64,000 nucleotides of DNA from the NCBI RefSeq assembly GCF_000005505.3, contig NC_016131.3, positions 28,201,001 to 28,265,000 of the forward strand, given 5' to 3'. Below the pieces are notes generated by a model. It made no database searches. It had not been told where the DNA came from and saw only the letters and a program-made list of their open reading frames with translations. The position numbers and the translations under genes were made by a program. Every line of letters begins with the position of its first letter. The stretch's first letter is position 1. The DNA comes from Brachypodium distachyon. Lineage: Eukaryota; Streptophyta; Magnoliopsida; Poales; Poaceae. Below are positions 37,001 to 47,473 of this stretch, one piece after another.

Positions 37001-39402
37001 GAATTTCTAAGCATTTCTAGTATCAGTGTTTCTTCTGTTTGTTAAAAAAATCTGATACTCCCTCCGACCCATATTACTTGTCTCAAAATTGCTGAAATAT
37101 GGATTTACCTATGTTTAAAAAGCGTCTAGATACATATAATATTTCGACAAGTAATATGGGTTGGAGGGAGTACTAATTTAATAAAAACTCTATAATTTGG
37201 TACTCCCTCCGTCCTGAAATAAGTGACGTGAATTTGTATAAGGATCTATACAAATCCACGTCAGTTATTTCAGGACGGAGGGAGTATGTTATAAATTTCT
37301 AAGCATTTCTTGTTTATTTGAAGAGAAAAACTAAACGGTCGTGGTAATAGTATATACACCATGCTCGTAGGCAGAGCACATTTTATTAGAAGACGAGTTC
37401 CAGACTTACGGACTATGGTTATCTAATAGGCTGATAGTAGGTAAACATGGATGTTTGTGTTCCTCTATTTGAAGTGTGAGTCAGCACATCAGAAAGTACT
37501 TGAAGAGGTGGGCCCTGCAGCCCCGCTTGTTTTTGATACAGTAAAAACTAAGTTCTGTAAAAAAGAGACGCAAAACTTGACGACCACTAAAGTTAGTGAA
37601 TTTAGGTCGATACGTCTTTGCACATGATAATAGAGTTTCATTCTTTCGTTCTCCATAAAATAATGATTTATAACAAGCATTATTTGTTCATCACCGAGTG
37701 AGTTTTGTGCCTGTGTGAAATGTGGAGGTACCGTGTGCACCTCTTTGACATAGTTTCTAAAAATTTAGTGTGCCACTGTTAGCATGCCTCACATTTCACT
37801 TACATTTTTTAATTTTATGCAGATCCAGAAATGCAGAATGACATAAATATATATATTTCGAAGGGGAGAGCTGACTTTGATGTTTATGTCCTGGTATGTC
37901 TTGAATTATTTATTACCCATCAATCTGCCTGAACTAGGAGTAAGAATTTCAGTTAAAAACATAACAAGTAAAATATGTTCCCGTATGAAGTTAAGGCTTA
38001 TTGATTATACTACCATCTAGGCATCTATTATATTTCAAGTCTTGCATTGTTAAGGTAACGGCAAACTTGTGGTCCTTGTACTGTTCCATTCGTGTCCGAT
38101 AATTACGGAGTTAGCACGTATGAAAACACGGTCACCACCTTTGTAGCTTGTTTTGAATTAGAAGCTTAGACTTGAAACTTGTTGAATTTTGATTATGGGG
38201 ATCTCGTACAATAGAACGGTCACAAGTAGGGGTGACAAAAAAAGATGTTCAAAATTTACCGCATTGTGCTCGAAATCTGTAATGCTTCTAGAGTAGTAAG
38301 ATGGTTATGCTCGAAATCGACTCAGCCCGTTTGGTCGATAACAAGATTGCTTCTAAATTGTAATTAAGATGGTATTAAATCAAATTGCCTGAGCCTTAGA
38401 TCAAAGCTTAGAAAATTGTGGGGGGTTTCCTAGGGAGTACATCATAAGTAATGACTATTGCCAGAGCTAGTGATTTGGGAAGCCACTCTAGAAGGATTAA
38501 GTCTCTTATATTTCCACTGGTGTTTGCATACCAGTCAGCTGGTTCTGCTATTCAGAGCAATGCTAACCTTTAAAGTTTCATCATTTGTTATGATTGAAAT
38601 GAAATGGGATTAAAAGGTCACTGTAGATCATTTTGCGTATACCAGGTTAGTCGACTGCCTACAATGCCAGTAATTCCGTCTGTTCCATGGTGTGACGAAA
38701 TGAAAGGTTTGATCAAGCAACATCCAAAAGTCGAGGCTGACATCTGCCTTCCTTTGCACAGCCAGGGTATTCACCTGATGAATGGGAACAAGCCACGTTG
38801 GTGCTTAGACGAACTGGGTATCAAATCAACTTCGGCCATAAGGATGAAGCTGGAATTGATGAGAAATATTCACCAAACGTACAGGTACATTCTCCTACAT
38901 GCACATTGATTCACTCACTATTTAAGATTGATGAAGCATTGCACCTGACAGATATTATTTGGCTTTGCTATAATATATTTTTTCCTTCACAGACAAAAAT
39001 ACCCAATGGGCGAACTACTCAGTTTGTTTTAGTAAGTTCTGGGGGTGTAAATGTGCCATTTAACACACAGGGAATATCGGAGCCACAAAATGAGGATAAT
39101 GATGTTAGGTGCCTACTGTCACCTTCTCACTTACCAACCTTCCGTTGAATGCATTCTTTTTGTTGACCAAGGGTAAAAATCATAGATCTGATCAAGTGAC
39201 ACTTCTGCAGGCTACGTGATCTAATCGTATTGGTCATGAGGACTTTCCAGAACAAGGTATCTGTTCTGTAGGACATTTCTGATGTTAAACCTTGACTTTC
39301 TGTGTATGATATATGGTTCCATGTTAGATGTTTGTTCCTTTTTTCACGACTGAATTGAATTTAATGCAGGCATTAGATGCTAAAAGGAAAGGCAAGGCTT
39401 AG
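31067..39402 (+). CDS. Coiled-coil protein with SCAB-like C-terminal Ig/PH-type domain (ELKS/Rab6-interacting-like)
   Basis: Twenty coding exons: 31067-31144, 31567-31793, 31889-31970, 32050-32127, 32248-32307, 32391-32495, 33163-33273, 34016-34057, 34440-34538, 34611-34693, 34813-34931, 35006-35118, 35215-35257, 35350-35441, 36504-36552, 37823-37893, 38762-38884, 38993-39108, 39211-39256, 39370-39402. All are in phase; 589 residues. Residues ~130-247 are charged heptad-rich coiled coil (QEEEILLLRKQI, LSEKHILERKLSDLRM, ALKQLSEKKNHLEENM). After a polar linker, from ~362, comes GIEGFQIVGDPRPGSTLRAC...QWVR...YDFVVTADDVGTLLAVDC. This resembles the Ig-PH region of plant SCAB actin-binding proteins. 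I believe the closest named relatives are the Arabidopsis genes annotated ELKS/Rab6-interacting/CAST family. A cytoskeletal or trafficking role is inferred. The ATG is six bases after the presumed leader-intron acceptor. Confidence 0.85.
32817..32932. mobile_element. Stowaway MITE in intron
   Basis: TACTCCTCCGTCCCATATTAAGTG at the left and its inverted copy CACTTAATATGGGACGGAGGGAGTA at the right, with TA at both ends as target duplication. It lies in a coiled-coil-gene intron. Confidence 0.9.
37056..37172. mobile_element. Stowaway MITE in intron
   Basis: TACTCCCTCCGACCCATATTACTTG and the inverted GTAATATGGGTTGGAGGGAGTA, TA-flanked, inside the 1.27-kb intron 36553-37822. Confidence 0.9.
37201..37286. 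mobile_element. 86-bp near-perfect hairpin Stowaway MITE
   Basis: The two arms (from TACTCCCTCCGTCCTGAAAT and to ATTTCAGGACGGAGGGAGTA) pair almost without mismatch, leaving a loop of about 10 bases. It lies 28 bases from the preceding element in the same intron. Confidence 0.93.
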
Positions 39403-40516
39403 ATGTGTAAAAAAAAAGAGTGATTCTCGTCTAGAAGAATTTTGCTCATTATTTTGTGCAGTGTTCATTGTTTGCCTCGAGGTGAAAGATTGTCCCAAGC
39501 ATTCTAAGATTTATCTAGAGGCATGGAGCTACAGAAAAGGGTTGGGTAGTCTTGTAGGTTAACTTGTGTATAAATACAATAATTTTCTGTAGCTTCTTTT
39601 TTTCCTTCTTCCCATTTTTCTCTCCTTCACATTCGTTTTATCTCTCGATTGCCCCCTCTAGGTTATTAGTCACAGGAATTGTACTTGTTGGTAAAATTTG
39701 AGCAAAAGCCAATTAATGTAATGAATTGCTGCTGTGTTATATGGTAGAGATTAGTTTACCAGTAACAGCTGCTGATATTGTCTGTCTAGCCATTCCATGC
39801 CGTAATACTCCTTTTGATCCATATTATTTGTCTCAAATTTACCCAAATATGATGTATGCAAGCCTAAAAAGTGTCTAGATACATGTAATATTTCGACTAC
39901 TAATATGGATCAGAGGGAGTAGTTTTTTTAATGAAATATGTGTATTGTTACGATTGCATGAATTCCTAATATTTTATCTAACCTAAGTGCCTTCCTGGAA
40001 TAGTTATTTACTCCCGGTTTGTATGTGGATTCATTCTTCTTCGTATCGCGTCCCTGAATTGAAATGGACGGTTGAATTTCAGCTTAATCCTCAATTCCTC
40101 ATTCTCTTCTGGACACATCTTTTGACAAAGGCGAGTTTGGAATTACATGCTTGTTTACTGATGAAAATATGATTGCATTTGTAGCAAACATGCTCTTCCT
40201 ACGTTGTCTTTGCTTTCGACCTTGTTAGATATTGCACCGCCTGCTCGCAAAGGAATAATCATGGTTTCCATAACCCGTCAAAATGCATCTTATAAGTCCT
40301 CTTTTATGGTATTTTGAAAGGATAGTGTATCCGATGAAACCATCTTTACAACGAAAATTACTCATGAACCATGTTTTGAATTTTCAGAAAATCCCTAAAA
40401 TGAATAGCATACGTTGGGAAGTGGTGTCCTTTGCATCAGAGTGACGAGAGCCCAGCAGTAAACTACGCCCACGTGGTGCTTAATAACTTGATCTCGAGCT
40501 TTCGACCACTAGTGTA
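39403..40516. other. 3'UTR and intergenic sequence
   Basis: Downstream of the coiled-coil gene. Apart from the Stowaway element at 39806-39921, I see nothing recognisable. Confidence 0.4.
39806..39921. mobile_element. Stowaway MITE
   Basis: TACTCCTTTTGATCCATATTATTTG paired with TAATATGGATCAGAGGGAGTA at the right, TA-flanked, with the usual internal ATACATGTAATATTTCGAC. Confidence 0.88.
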
Positions 40517-41716
40517 TTTGTTTGGGCTCTTAGGAACAGCTCCAACAGCTTCTAACATGTAGAAGCTGGAACCCAAACAAACACGAAATTTTGGGCCAGC
40601 TTCACGTAGCCGCTGGACTGGAGCGCTTCCCAAAAACACACTGCGACTCGGAAGCTGCTTGATCGATGATTCTTCGAGCCTCTGCAGCTCGAGACTGCAC
40701 TTTTTACTGGTTTACCCTCTCACCAAACTTCATATTACGCACCAATTGCCCCCTGAACGGTTCGTTTCTATTTCTTTTCCCCTCTGTTTCCCCCGCGATC
40801 CCGAGCCCCTAGGGTTCCCATTGGTCGGTGGCAGCGCGGATCTCCGGCCACCGTCGCTGCCGTCCTCCTCTGGAAGGCGGAAAGGACCCACGGCCCTCCT
40901 CTAGACGGCCTCCCACAGAGCCGCCACCCTCCTCTGGAGGTCGCGCCGCCCCCCTCTAGCGACCTCCACGCCGGCCAGCAACAGCCGCCGAGCTGCGCCA
41001 GGCGGAGCCACAGAGGAGCAACCCCGAGCCCCTGGCCGACCTCCACGCCGCTCCTTCTTGGACTACCGCTTCCGTGTAGCCCCAGTGGGCTGCCACACCA
41101 CCAGCAGCAGCCTCGAGAGGATCCACCACCATGAACCGGCTCGAGAAGATGACGCTGAGATCTGTTGTTCCGTCTGAGTTCTTGCAGCCGGAGTTTCAGA
41201 ACCTGTCAGCGTTGCGTTGGGACCAATTGGTAGTATTTCAGTGAACGTATTGAAGCGGTACTGAACACTCGCTCTAGTATACTCCTAAGGTTCAGAAGTT
41301 CCATTACTTTAGTATTTTAAGAGATGAGCATATGCACAAGGCGAAATTGAGTTGAGCAAAGAAATGTAATATTATCACATTCGGTGAAAAAATGTAAAGT
41401 AATGATGTGTTCAAACTATATGCATTGTCATATTATATACTTGTCTAATCGAGTGAAAATTTGACATCTTGAACAAAAACAACTCTTAAACCACTAATTT
41501 ACCTCTAAAACGGTACAGTCAACACTTATAGTTTCTACCAATCTACAAAACTATAGGGTCATTTAGGTCATTTAAGCATACTGCAGCTACAGCTGCAGCC
41601 GCACTAGACGCCGAAACAAACAGACATCATACAGCTTCAACTTTTTAGCCGCAGCTGGCAGCCACAACTGATTCTGAAATCTGCAGCTGCGAAGCTGCAG
41701 TCCAAACAAACACAAC
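40517..41716. mobile_element. Possible TIR element with TTTGTTTGG ends and GC-rich interior
   Basis: The left end TTTGTTTGGGCTC (near 40517) and the right end reverse complement TTTGTTTGGACTG (near 41715) resemble each other and the outer ends of several plant TIR elements. The GC-rich interior 40780-41170 could be captured gene sequence. The left end is itself an inverted repeat (40517-40587), so nested elements are possible. Boundaries are uncertain. Confidence 0.35.
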
Positions 41717-41890
41717 CTAAATCACGCTTGATCTTGTGATCCCATTAGCTGAAAATTTTAGCCTCTTGAACACATCAAAACCTTTGACAAATGCACTTGT
41801 TGCTGATGGTCCTGTCGTGGATGAGATCACCATGAAGCCTAAAGAAGAACGAGTCCTTGTGCTGCCGATTGATTGATTCGGGCTTCCGAT

Positions 41891-44800
41891 ATGGAGAAAG
41901 ATGCGTTGCTCGTGTGCACGATCCCGGGCTTCCTCGGCTCCATTGCAGTCACCCTGGGATACGTTGCCCACTCCTACACGTCCAAGGCATGGATCATGTG
42001 TTTCCCAGAAGACTCGTTTCCTACTTCATCTTATTTCGAATATATGTACCCAATGGCTAACAAATGCAGCTGCACTTTTACTCTCCCACGAGTGCACGCT
42101 TGTGTCCGGTGGTCTGACCAGCCAAAGCGGAAGCAGCATGCAGTTTTTTCAAATGCGGCTGCACTTTTACTCTCCCACGAGTGCACGCTTGTGTCGGGTG
42201 GTCTGACCAGCCAAAGCGGAAGCAGCATGCAGTTTTTTCAAATGCGGCTGCACTTTTACTCTCCCACGAGTGCACGCTTGTGTCGGGTGGTCTGACCAGC
42301 CAAAGCTGAAGCAGCATGCAGTTTTTTCTGTCGTTTAGCTTAACACGGTCGCATCGTTGCATGCAAACATATGAGCCCCTGCATGCCATCTTATATTACA
42401 TTTAATTTTGATTTGAAGTATTCAAAAAGCCATAACTTTTGATTCGGGCATCAGAATTTTGATCCGTTTTCACGGTTGGATTTTTCGTGTTGAGCTCTTC
42501 AAAACTAGATCCCATATGTGTATGTTTGAACGATCTTCTAAAAAAAAGCAATTTTCTATTAAAACAAAGCGACTTTTGAGATCTAAGTTGTCTACCTTTG
42601 TTGTTAAGTTGCGTGTTATACAGTTCTTGTACTACTAGATATGACTTTGCCTAAAATGGGGATAAATTTTCTTCTATTTGTCTACCACATCAACGTTCGA
42701 CAACATTGACATGCTTGGCAAGCGAGGAGAGGAGAGGTCATGTATGGAGCCGGGGTTTCCTACTGAGATGAAACTCGTGGTTTGTTCGTATTTGCGACAA
42801 ACCAAAGTTTCACATATTTGCAAAATTGTTCAAAGGAGAGCCAAAAGTTATAACACAATACGTGAGCTCAAGTCAACACCACAGACACCAAATTCGTCTG
42901 TGTTGTAGCGAAAGTTACAAGGAAGAGAGTAAAAGTTGGTAGCACAAAAGAAAAAGTTGCTAGCACAGAAGAAAAAGTTGCCAGCGCAGAAGATAGAGTT
43001 GCAACACGTTAGTGAAAGTTGCCGACGAGGCACATCACAGTTGTTTTTGATGGTGAGAAAGTTGCTACAGTGGAGAAACAAAGTTTTTAGTATGATTGCC
43101 AAAGTTGTCAGTATAAAAGCTAACTTTCCAGCATGAGAGTCAAAGTTGCAAATATACGAGCCAAAGTTGCCGGTGTAGAAGGCAAAGTTGCGTATGTGAG
43201 CCAAAATTGCTAGAATAGAAAGTAAAGGTGTCGATATAAAAGACAAAGTTGCCCGTGTAGAAAACAAACCTATCGACACATTAATGAAAGTTGCCACCAA
43301 GGCACACCAAAATTGTTTGTGATGGAGTGAAAGTTGTTAGAGTGGAGAAAAACTGCTACCGGATGAGAGACAAAGTTCTTACTATTTGAGCTAAAGTTGC
43401 TAGTATAAGGGCCAGAATAAGTTGCTAGTATTATAGTCAAAGTTGCGAGTATAGGAATCAACGTTGCTAGTATGTGAATCAAAGTTGTCAGTGTAATAAC
43501 TAAAATTGCTAAAGTCAGAGTAGTCAGTATATGAGCCAAAGTTGCCGGTATGAGAACAATAGATGCTAGCACAATATGCGAGTGAAAATTGCTAAAAGGG
43601 GCAAAAACTGCTACTTATATGGGAGCAATAGTTGCTAATACGAGAGACAAAGTTGTCGACAATGAAAACAAAGTTGCGAAGGTTGATACATTTGACACAT
43701 TTGTTGGAAAGTTTCAAATTCTTAATGTACTACAAGCAACTGTGACACATATTTGAAAAGGTTGTCTTCTCTATAGCAATTTTCGATTCAATGCACCACC
43801 GCAAACAAAGTTGCATAAAATTACAAAACGTTGCATTGCTTAATAGAAAAGTTGCTAATACCAGAGTCAAAGTTGCGAGTATATGAGCCAAAGTTGCAAA
43901 TATATGAACCAAGGTCGCCGGTATGTGATTTAAATTTGCCGGTATAGGAACAAAGTTGTTATTATGAAAAACTCACAGTTGTCCACACATAAGACAATGT
44001 TGCCAACATACAAGACAAAGTTGTCACCATGTCATACCTAAGTTGGTTGTGATAGAGTGAAAGTTGCTAGAATCGAACAAAAACTGTTATCGGGAGGAAA
44101 CCAAAGTTGCTAATATGAGAGACAAAGTTGCCATTATAGAAACAAAAGTTGGTTGTATGGAAGTCAAAGTTGCCGGCATAAGAGCCGAAAATGCTATTAT
44201 CTGAGTCAAAGTTATCAGTATATGAGTCAAAATTGCCAGTATGAGAGTGAAAGTTGTTAAACATGTGAGAAATAATTGCTAATGTGAGAGTAAAATTTGC
44301 TAGTATGTGAGCAATAACTATTAGTACCGGAGTTAAAGTTGCGGTTTTGAATTGAAGCAAAACCCGCCATTGATATGAGAGCCAAAGTTTGCTATGAGAG
44401 CAATAATTGCTCTTATGAGAGACAAAGTTGCTCAGATGAGAGTTAAAATCAGAGCAATCGTTACTAGCATGTGACCACTATTTGCTAGAATGAGAGGACG
44501 GAAGGCAAAGTTCCCGACACATTAGCAAAAGTTGCTAATATGTGAACAGTTGCTGCTATATCAACCAGAGTTGCTAGCACTTGAAAAGTTACTCATATAG
44601 AAGCCAAAGTGGCTAATTTGAGAGTTCAAGTTGTCGATATAGAAACTAAAGTTGCAAGTGTTTGAGTCAAAAGTGCAAAATGCGAAAAGTTACCGATATA
44701 GCAACCAAAGTTGCTAGTTGCTAGTTGCTAGTACGTGAAAAGTTGCAACCAGAAAAGTGAAAGCTCCCAACACATGAAGCATAATTGCCTACAGATGAGC

Positions 44801-45977
44801 CTCGTTAGCAAAGCAGAGAAAGTTGCGAAAAATGAGCCTAAGTTGCTTACTTTCAAGAGAAAGTTGCTACCCAGCAAAATTTTATCGAAACATGCCCACA
44901 TGGGATCTAGTTTTGAAGAGCTCGTCCTCAGTAACCCAACGGTGAAAACAGATCACAATTTTGACATTTGGTTCAGAAGTTATGGCTTTTTAAAATTTTC
45001 AAAACGGAAATAAAACCATTTGGTGCTATTACTAGTTCAGTTTGCATGCAGCCAGCAGGCATTGATTGCATGGACGTTAAAAGACAAAAAAAAGTTGATT
45101 AGCATCACGCGCACGAAAAGAAAAACGAATCTCCATACTTTTTTGGGTGGAAAGAACTTTCCATAACAGGAGGCCGCTCGGAAACTAGTTGAGTCTCTAG
45201 TCGCCTCCATACATGTATGCTAGCTAACTGGATTTTGCTAATCCAGTCTGTGGGGTACAACGGGACGAGCTGCGTGTACAGGAGCCCGCCGGCGATTGGG
45301 TGCGGCATCCTGGGCGTCTTCCTCGTGCTCCTCAACCAGGTCATCGACGCCGCCTCCACCAACGACTGGTGCCGCTGCTTCTGCAGCTGCTGGAACAAGC
45401 GGCGGCGCCGGGCGCATCCGCCGTCGAAGCGCCGCAGGCTCAGCATCATCCTGTCGCTCTTTTCCTGGTCCGCCCGTCGAGCTGTAAATCTGCAATAACT
45501 TCTGATGATCTGATCAATCCAGCGATCTCTCTAGTTAATTTAAGGGCGTGGTGGGTTCTGACGATTGTTGCCGTGGTGACGTTCATCCTGGGCGTGATGG
45601 CGAGCTCGCGGGAGGAGCCGCCGGTGTCGAGGACGCCGACCTCGTACGCGTGCAGGAGCCCGGAGGCGATCGGGAACTTCCCGACGGCGTCGCTGGCTTC
45701 CCTCATCGCCGTCGTGCTCGGGATCGCATCCTACGTCTTGCTCGAGACGGCGACGGAGCAGCAGAGTATCGCCGCTGGTACGAGTAGAGTACGGGGCAGC
45801 AACAGCAGCAGCAGGAAAGCCAGCTTCGATCTGGACCGGCGCTGGTGTCGATCAGGAAGCAGAGCACATCTCTCTGGCCACCGCAGTTTGAAGACAGGTT
45901 ATATAGGTGGATGTAACAATTTTCAGCGCCTTGTATGTGTGTTCACTGATCAGTACTCCCTCTGTATCTATTCTTAA
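41891..45977 (+). CDS. DUF1218-type four-TM membrane protein, interrupted by a 3.3-kb repeat-filled intron
   Basis: Proposed exons 41891-41986, 45247-45467 and 45545-45977 are in phase and give 249 residues. Exon 1 starts MEKDALLVCTIPGFLGSIAV, a first membrane helix. Exon 2 gives CVYRSPPAIGCGILGVFLVLLNQVIDAAS (second helix) and a Cys/Arg-rich loop. Exon 3 completes FSWAWWVLTIVAVVTFILGV (third) and ASLASLIAVVLGIASYVLL (fourth). This matches the topology and Cys-x(n)-RSP motif of the plant DUF1218/MWL family, whose members affect lignin and vascular patterning. The first donor would be the rare AAG|GC form; no GT donor in the correct phase was seen. The stop codon lies inside a Stowaway MITE, so the C-terminal ~60 residues may differ from relatives. 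Disabled gene versus functional gene with a large intron cannot be settled here. Confidence 0.62.
42063..42329 (+). repeat. 89-bp tandem repeat, three copies
   Basis: AATGC(A/G)GCTGCACTTTTACTC starts units at 42063, 42152 and 42241, an exact 89-base period. Each unit ends with GCATGCAGTTTTTTC. It overlaps the outer edge of the adjacent inverted-repeat element, so the end of that element may be part of the amplified unit. Confidence 0.95.
42319..45097. mobile_element. ~2.8-kb inverted-repeat element (MULE-like candidate) filled with minisatellite
   Basis: The left arm (42319-~42535) and right arm (~44877-45097) are diverged inverted copies over ~215 bases. Shared landmarks in both orientations are AAAAAGCCATAACTT, ATCYGTTTTCACSGTTGG, GAGCTCTTCAAAACTAGAT followed by CCCAT, GCATGCAAAC, and an outer TTTTTT-TGTC-TTTA. 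No transposase is encoded. Long arms without coding capacity suggest a non-autonomous Mutator-like or foldback element. No convincing target-site duplication was found. It occupies the first intron of the DUF1218 gene. Confidence 0.75.
42900..44880. repeat. 21-bp minisatellite, roughly 80-90 diverged units
   Basis: The unit is close to AAAGTTGCTAGTATGAGAGCC. Consecutive units between 44100 and 44280 keep an exact 21-base spacing; elsewhere small indels interrupt it. As 21 is divisible by three, minus-strand frames stay open with a seven-residue pattern such as NFDSYTG, but this is a by-product and not evidence for a protein. Confidence 0.93.
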
Positions 45978-46031
45978 AAATCATCTAGATACATATAATA
46001 TTTCGACAATAATTTAGGATCGAAGAGAGTA
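45954..46031. mobile_element. Short Stowaway MITE at the end of the DUF1218 gene
   Basis: TACTCCCTCTGTATCTATTCTTAA at the left and TTTAGGATCGAAGAGAGTA at the right form weak inverted ends, TA-flanked. The TAA at 45975-45977 is the proposed stop codon of the upstream gene. Confidence 0.75.
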
Positions 46032-47473
46032 GTCAGTACATGCAGCATTGTCTACCGTGTAAATAAAGTCGAAAACACATGGGACGGATACATGAAAACC
46101 ATCTTCATGGTGAAAATTCCGTAGAAAACCATCTTAAGATGTTTAAAAAATTGCTTATATTACATAAGTGATGTTTTTATACATTTGTATAATTACAAGT
46201 ATAAACTCAATTGCGTTTAACGGCAAACAAAAATAAATAAATCAACAAGAGTTGTGGCTCTTCAATGTTTTTGACACTATTCATAGGTGTGGTTCTTCAA
46301 TGTTTGACACCAATCCGTTCACAAATAACCGTACGTTTGGTTTCAAAATTTGTCCGCAAAAGAGTGTACTTCTCTTTTTTCAAAGCACTTTAGACTTAAG
46401 AAAAATTGCTTCTCTCTGATTACACGGAAATCAAATCCAATAACATTTGTTCATGAACTTAGCTCATTGGAGGTGTGAGAATTAATGATTAGAGAGATGG
46501 TGGTTGACACCTTCCCAAGGCATTTTCTATCTCGCTTCTTAATTTTTTTTGAAATTCCCACATGTACATTTATTTGTGGACAAGGGGAATATTCATTTGC
46601 ATATTTCTCGTTTTCGTACCTTCCTAGTGCAATAGAATTTTGACTTGAAATTTTGTGGTGTGCTGATAGGAGTTTTCAATGAGAAGGTTTTTGCGTCTTC
46701 ACTGCAGGTTGTGTACTTTCGAACACATTTACTCTATCGTTGGTCTATGCTACACCAACCGACGGATAAGGAGGTGCTTCTGGCGGCTAGTACTCAGGTG
46801 TAGTGGGTGCCCATGACGTGTTCACCCATCATGCCTGTCAACATAATCTCCGGATCGACGCATCATCACAATAATGATAGTTGGTCAGTCTTTTTTTTTA
46901 TACTCTCTCCGTCCAACAAAAGATGTCTCAAGTTTGTCAAAATTTGGATGTATCTAAACATGACTTAGTGTATAGATGCATTCAAAATTAGTCAAAGTTG
47001 AGACATCCTTTGTTGGACAGAGGAAGTAAGTGATATTTGAGCTGTTTCCATTTTATCACGGAGAGTCGAGTTGTTTGATCTTGTGCGGTTTGTTTGTATC
47101 AACTCGAAATGACGATTAATAAATAAAAAGGAAAACTAAAATAAATGGAAAGGAAAAACTTGAGTGACACGAATGGAAATGCTGGGAAAAAGCCTTGCTT
47201 GTCCAAGTGTCCATCCTTTTGTCACGTTCCCTTCCCCGTGAGGCCGTGACACCTCTCTCCCTCCCTTTTCCAATTTCGCTGCCTGGCCTTCCCGCCCGGT
47301 TTTCCCTCCACCCGGGGCTCAATATATCCCCCCTCCCTCCTCGTCTCGTCTCCCCCACCAAAAACACCCGCGCGCAAAAGAATCCGCCCGCGCATCGATT
47401 CCCCGCGCTCTCCCTGTCCCTCTCCCGAATCCAGATCCGCCGGCCGCCGCGCGCAGTGGCGCACCCGTCCGCC
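46032..47473. other. Intergenic sequence
   Basis: AT-rich, with one Stowaway MITE (46901-47028). From ~47220 a C-rich leader precedes the small gene at 47474; CTCAATATATCC at ~47318 may act as a TATA-like element. No other gene is seen. Confidence 0.45.
46901..47028. mobile_element. Stowaway MITE (CCAACAAA family)
   Basis: TACTCTCTCCGTCCAACAAAAGATGTCTC paired with inverted ACATCCTTTGTTGGACAGAGGAAGTA; 128 bp, TA-flanked. Same family and same length as the copy at 55093-55220. Confidence 0.92.

Noticed and set aside
41873..42389. Repetitive 100-140-residue frames on both strands
   Set aside because: They arise from the 89-bp tandem repeat and overlap the real exon 1 in another frame.
42848..44360. 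Minus-strand frames with heptad-like repeats (NFDSYTG, ILATLT)
   Set aside because: By-products of a 21-bp minisatellite; interrupted by stops and indels, with no promoter or start context.
42900..44880. CRISPR-like array
   Set aside because: The 21-bp units are contiguous with no spacers and the DNA is plant nuclear.
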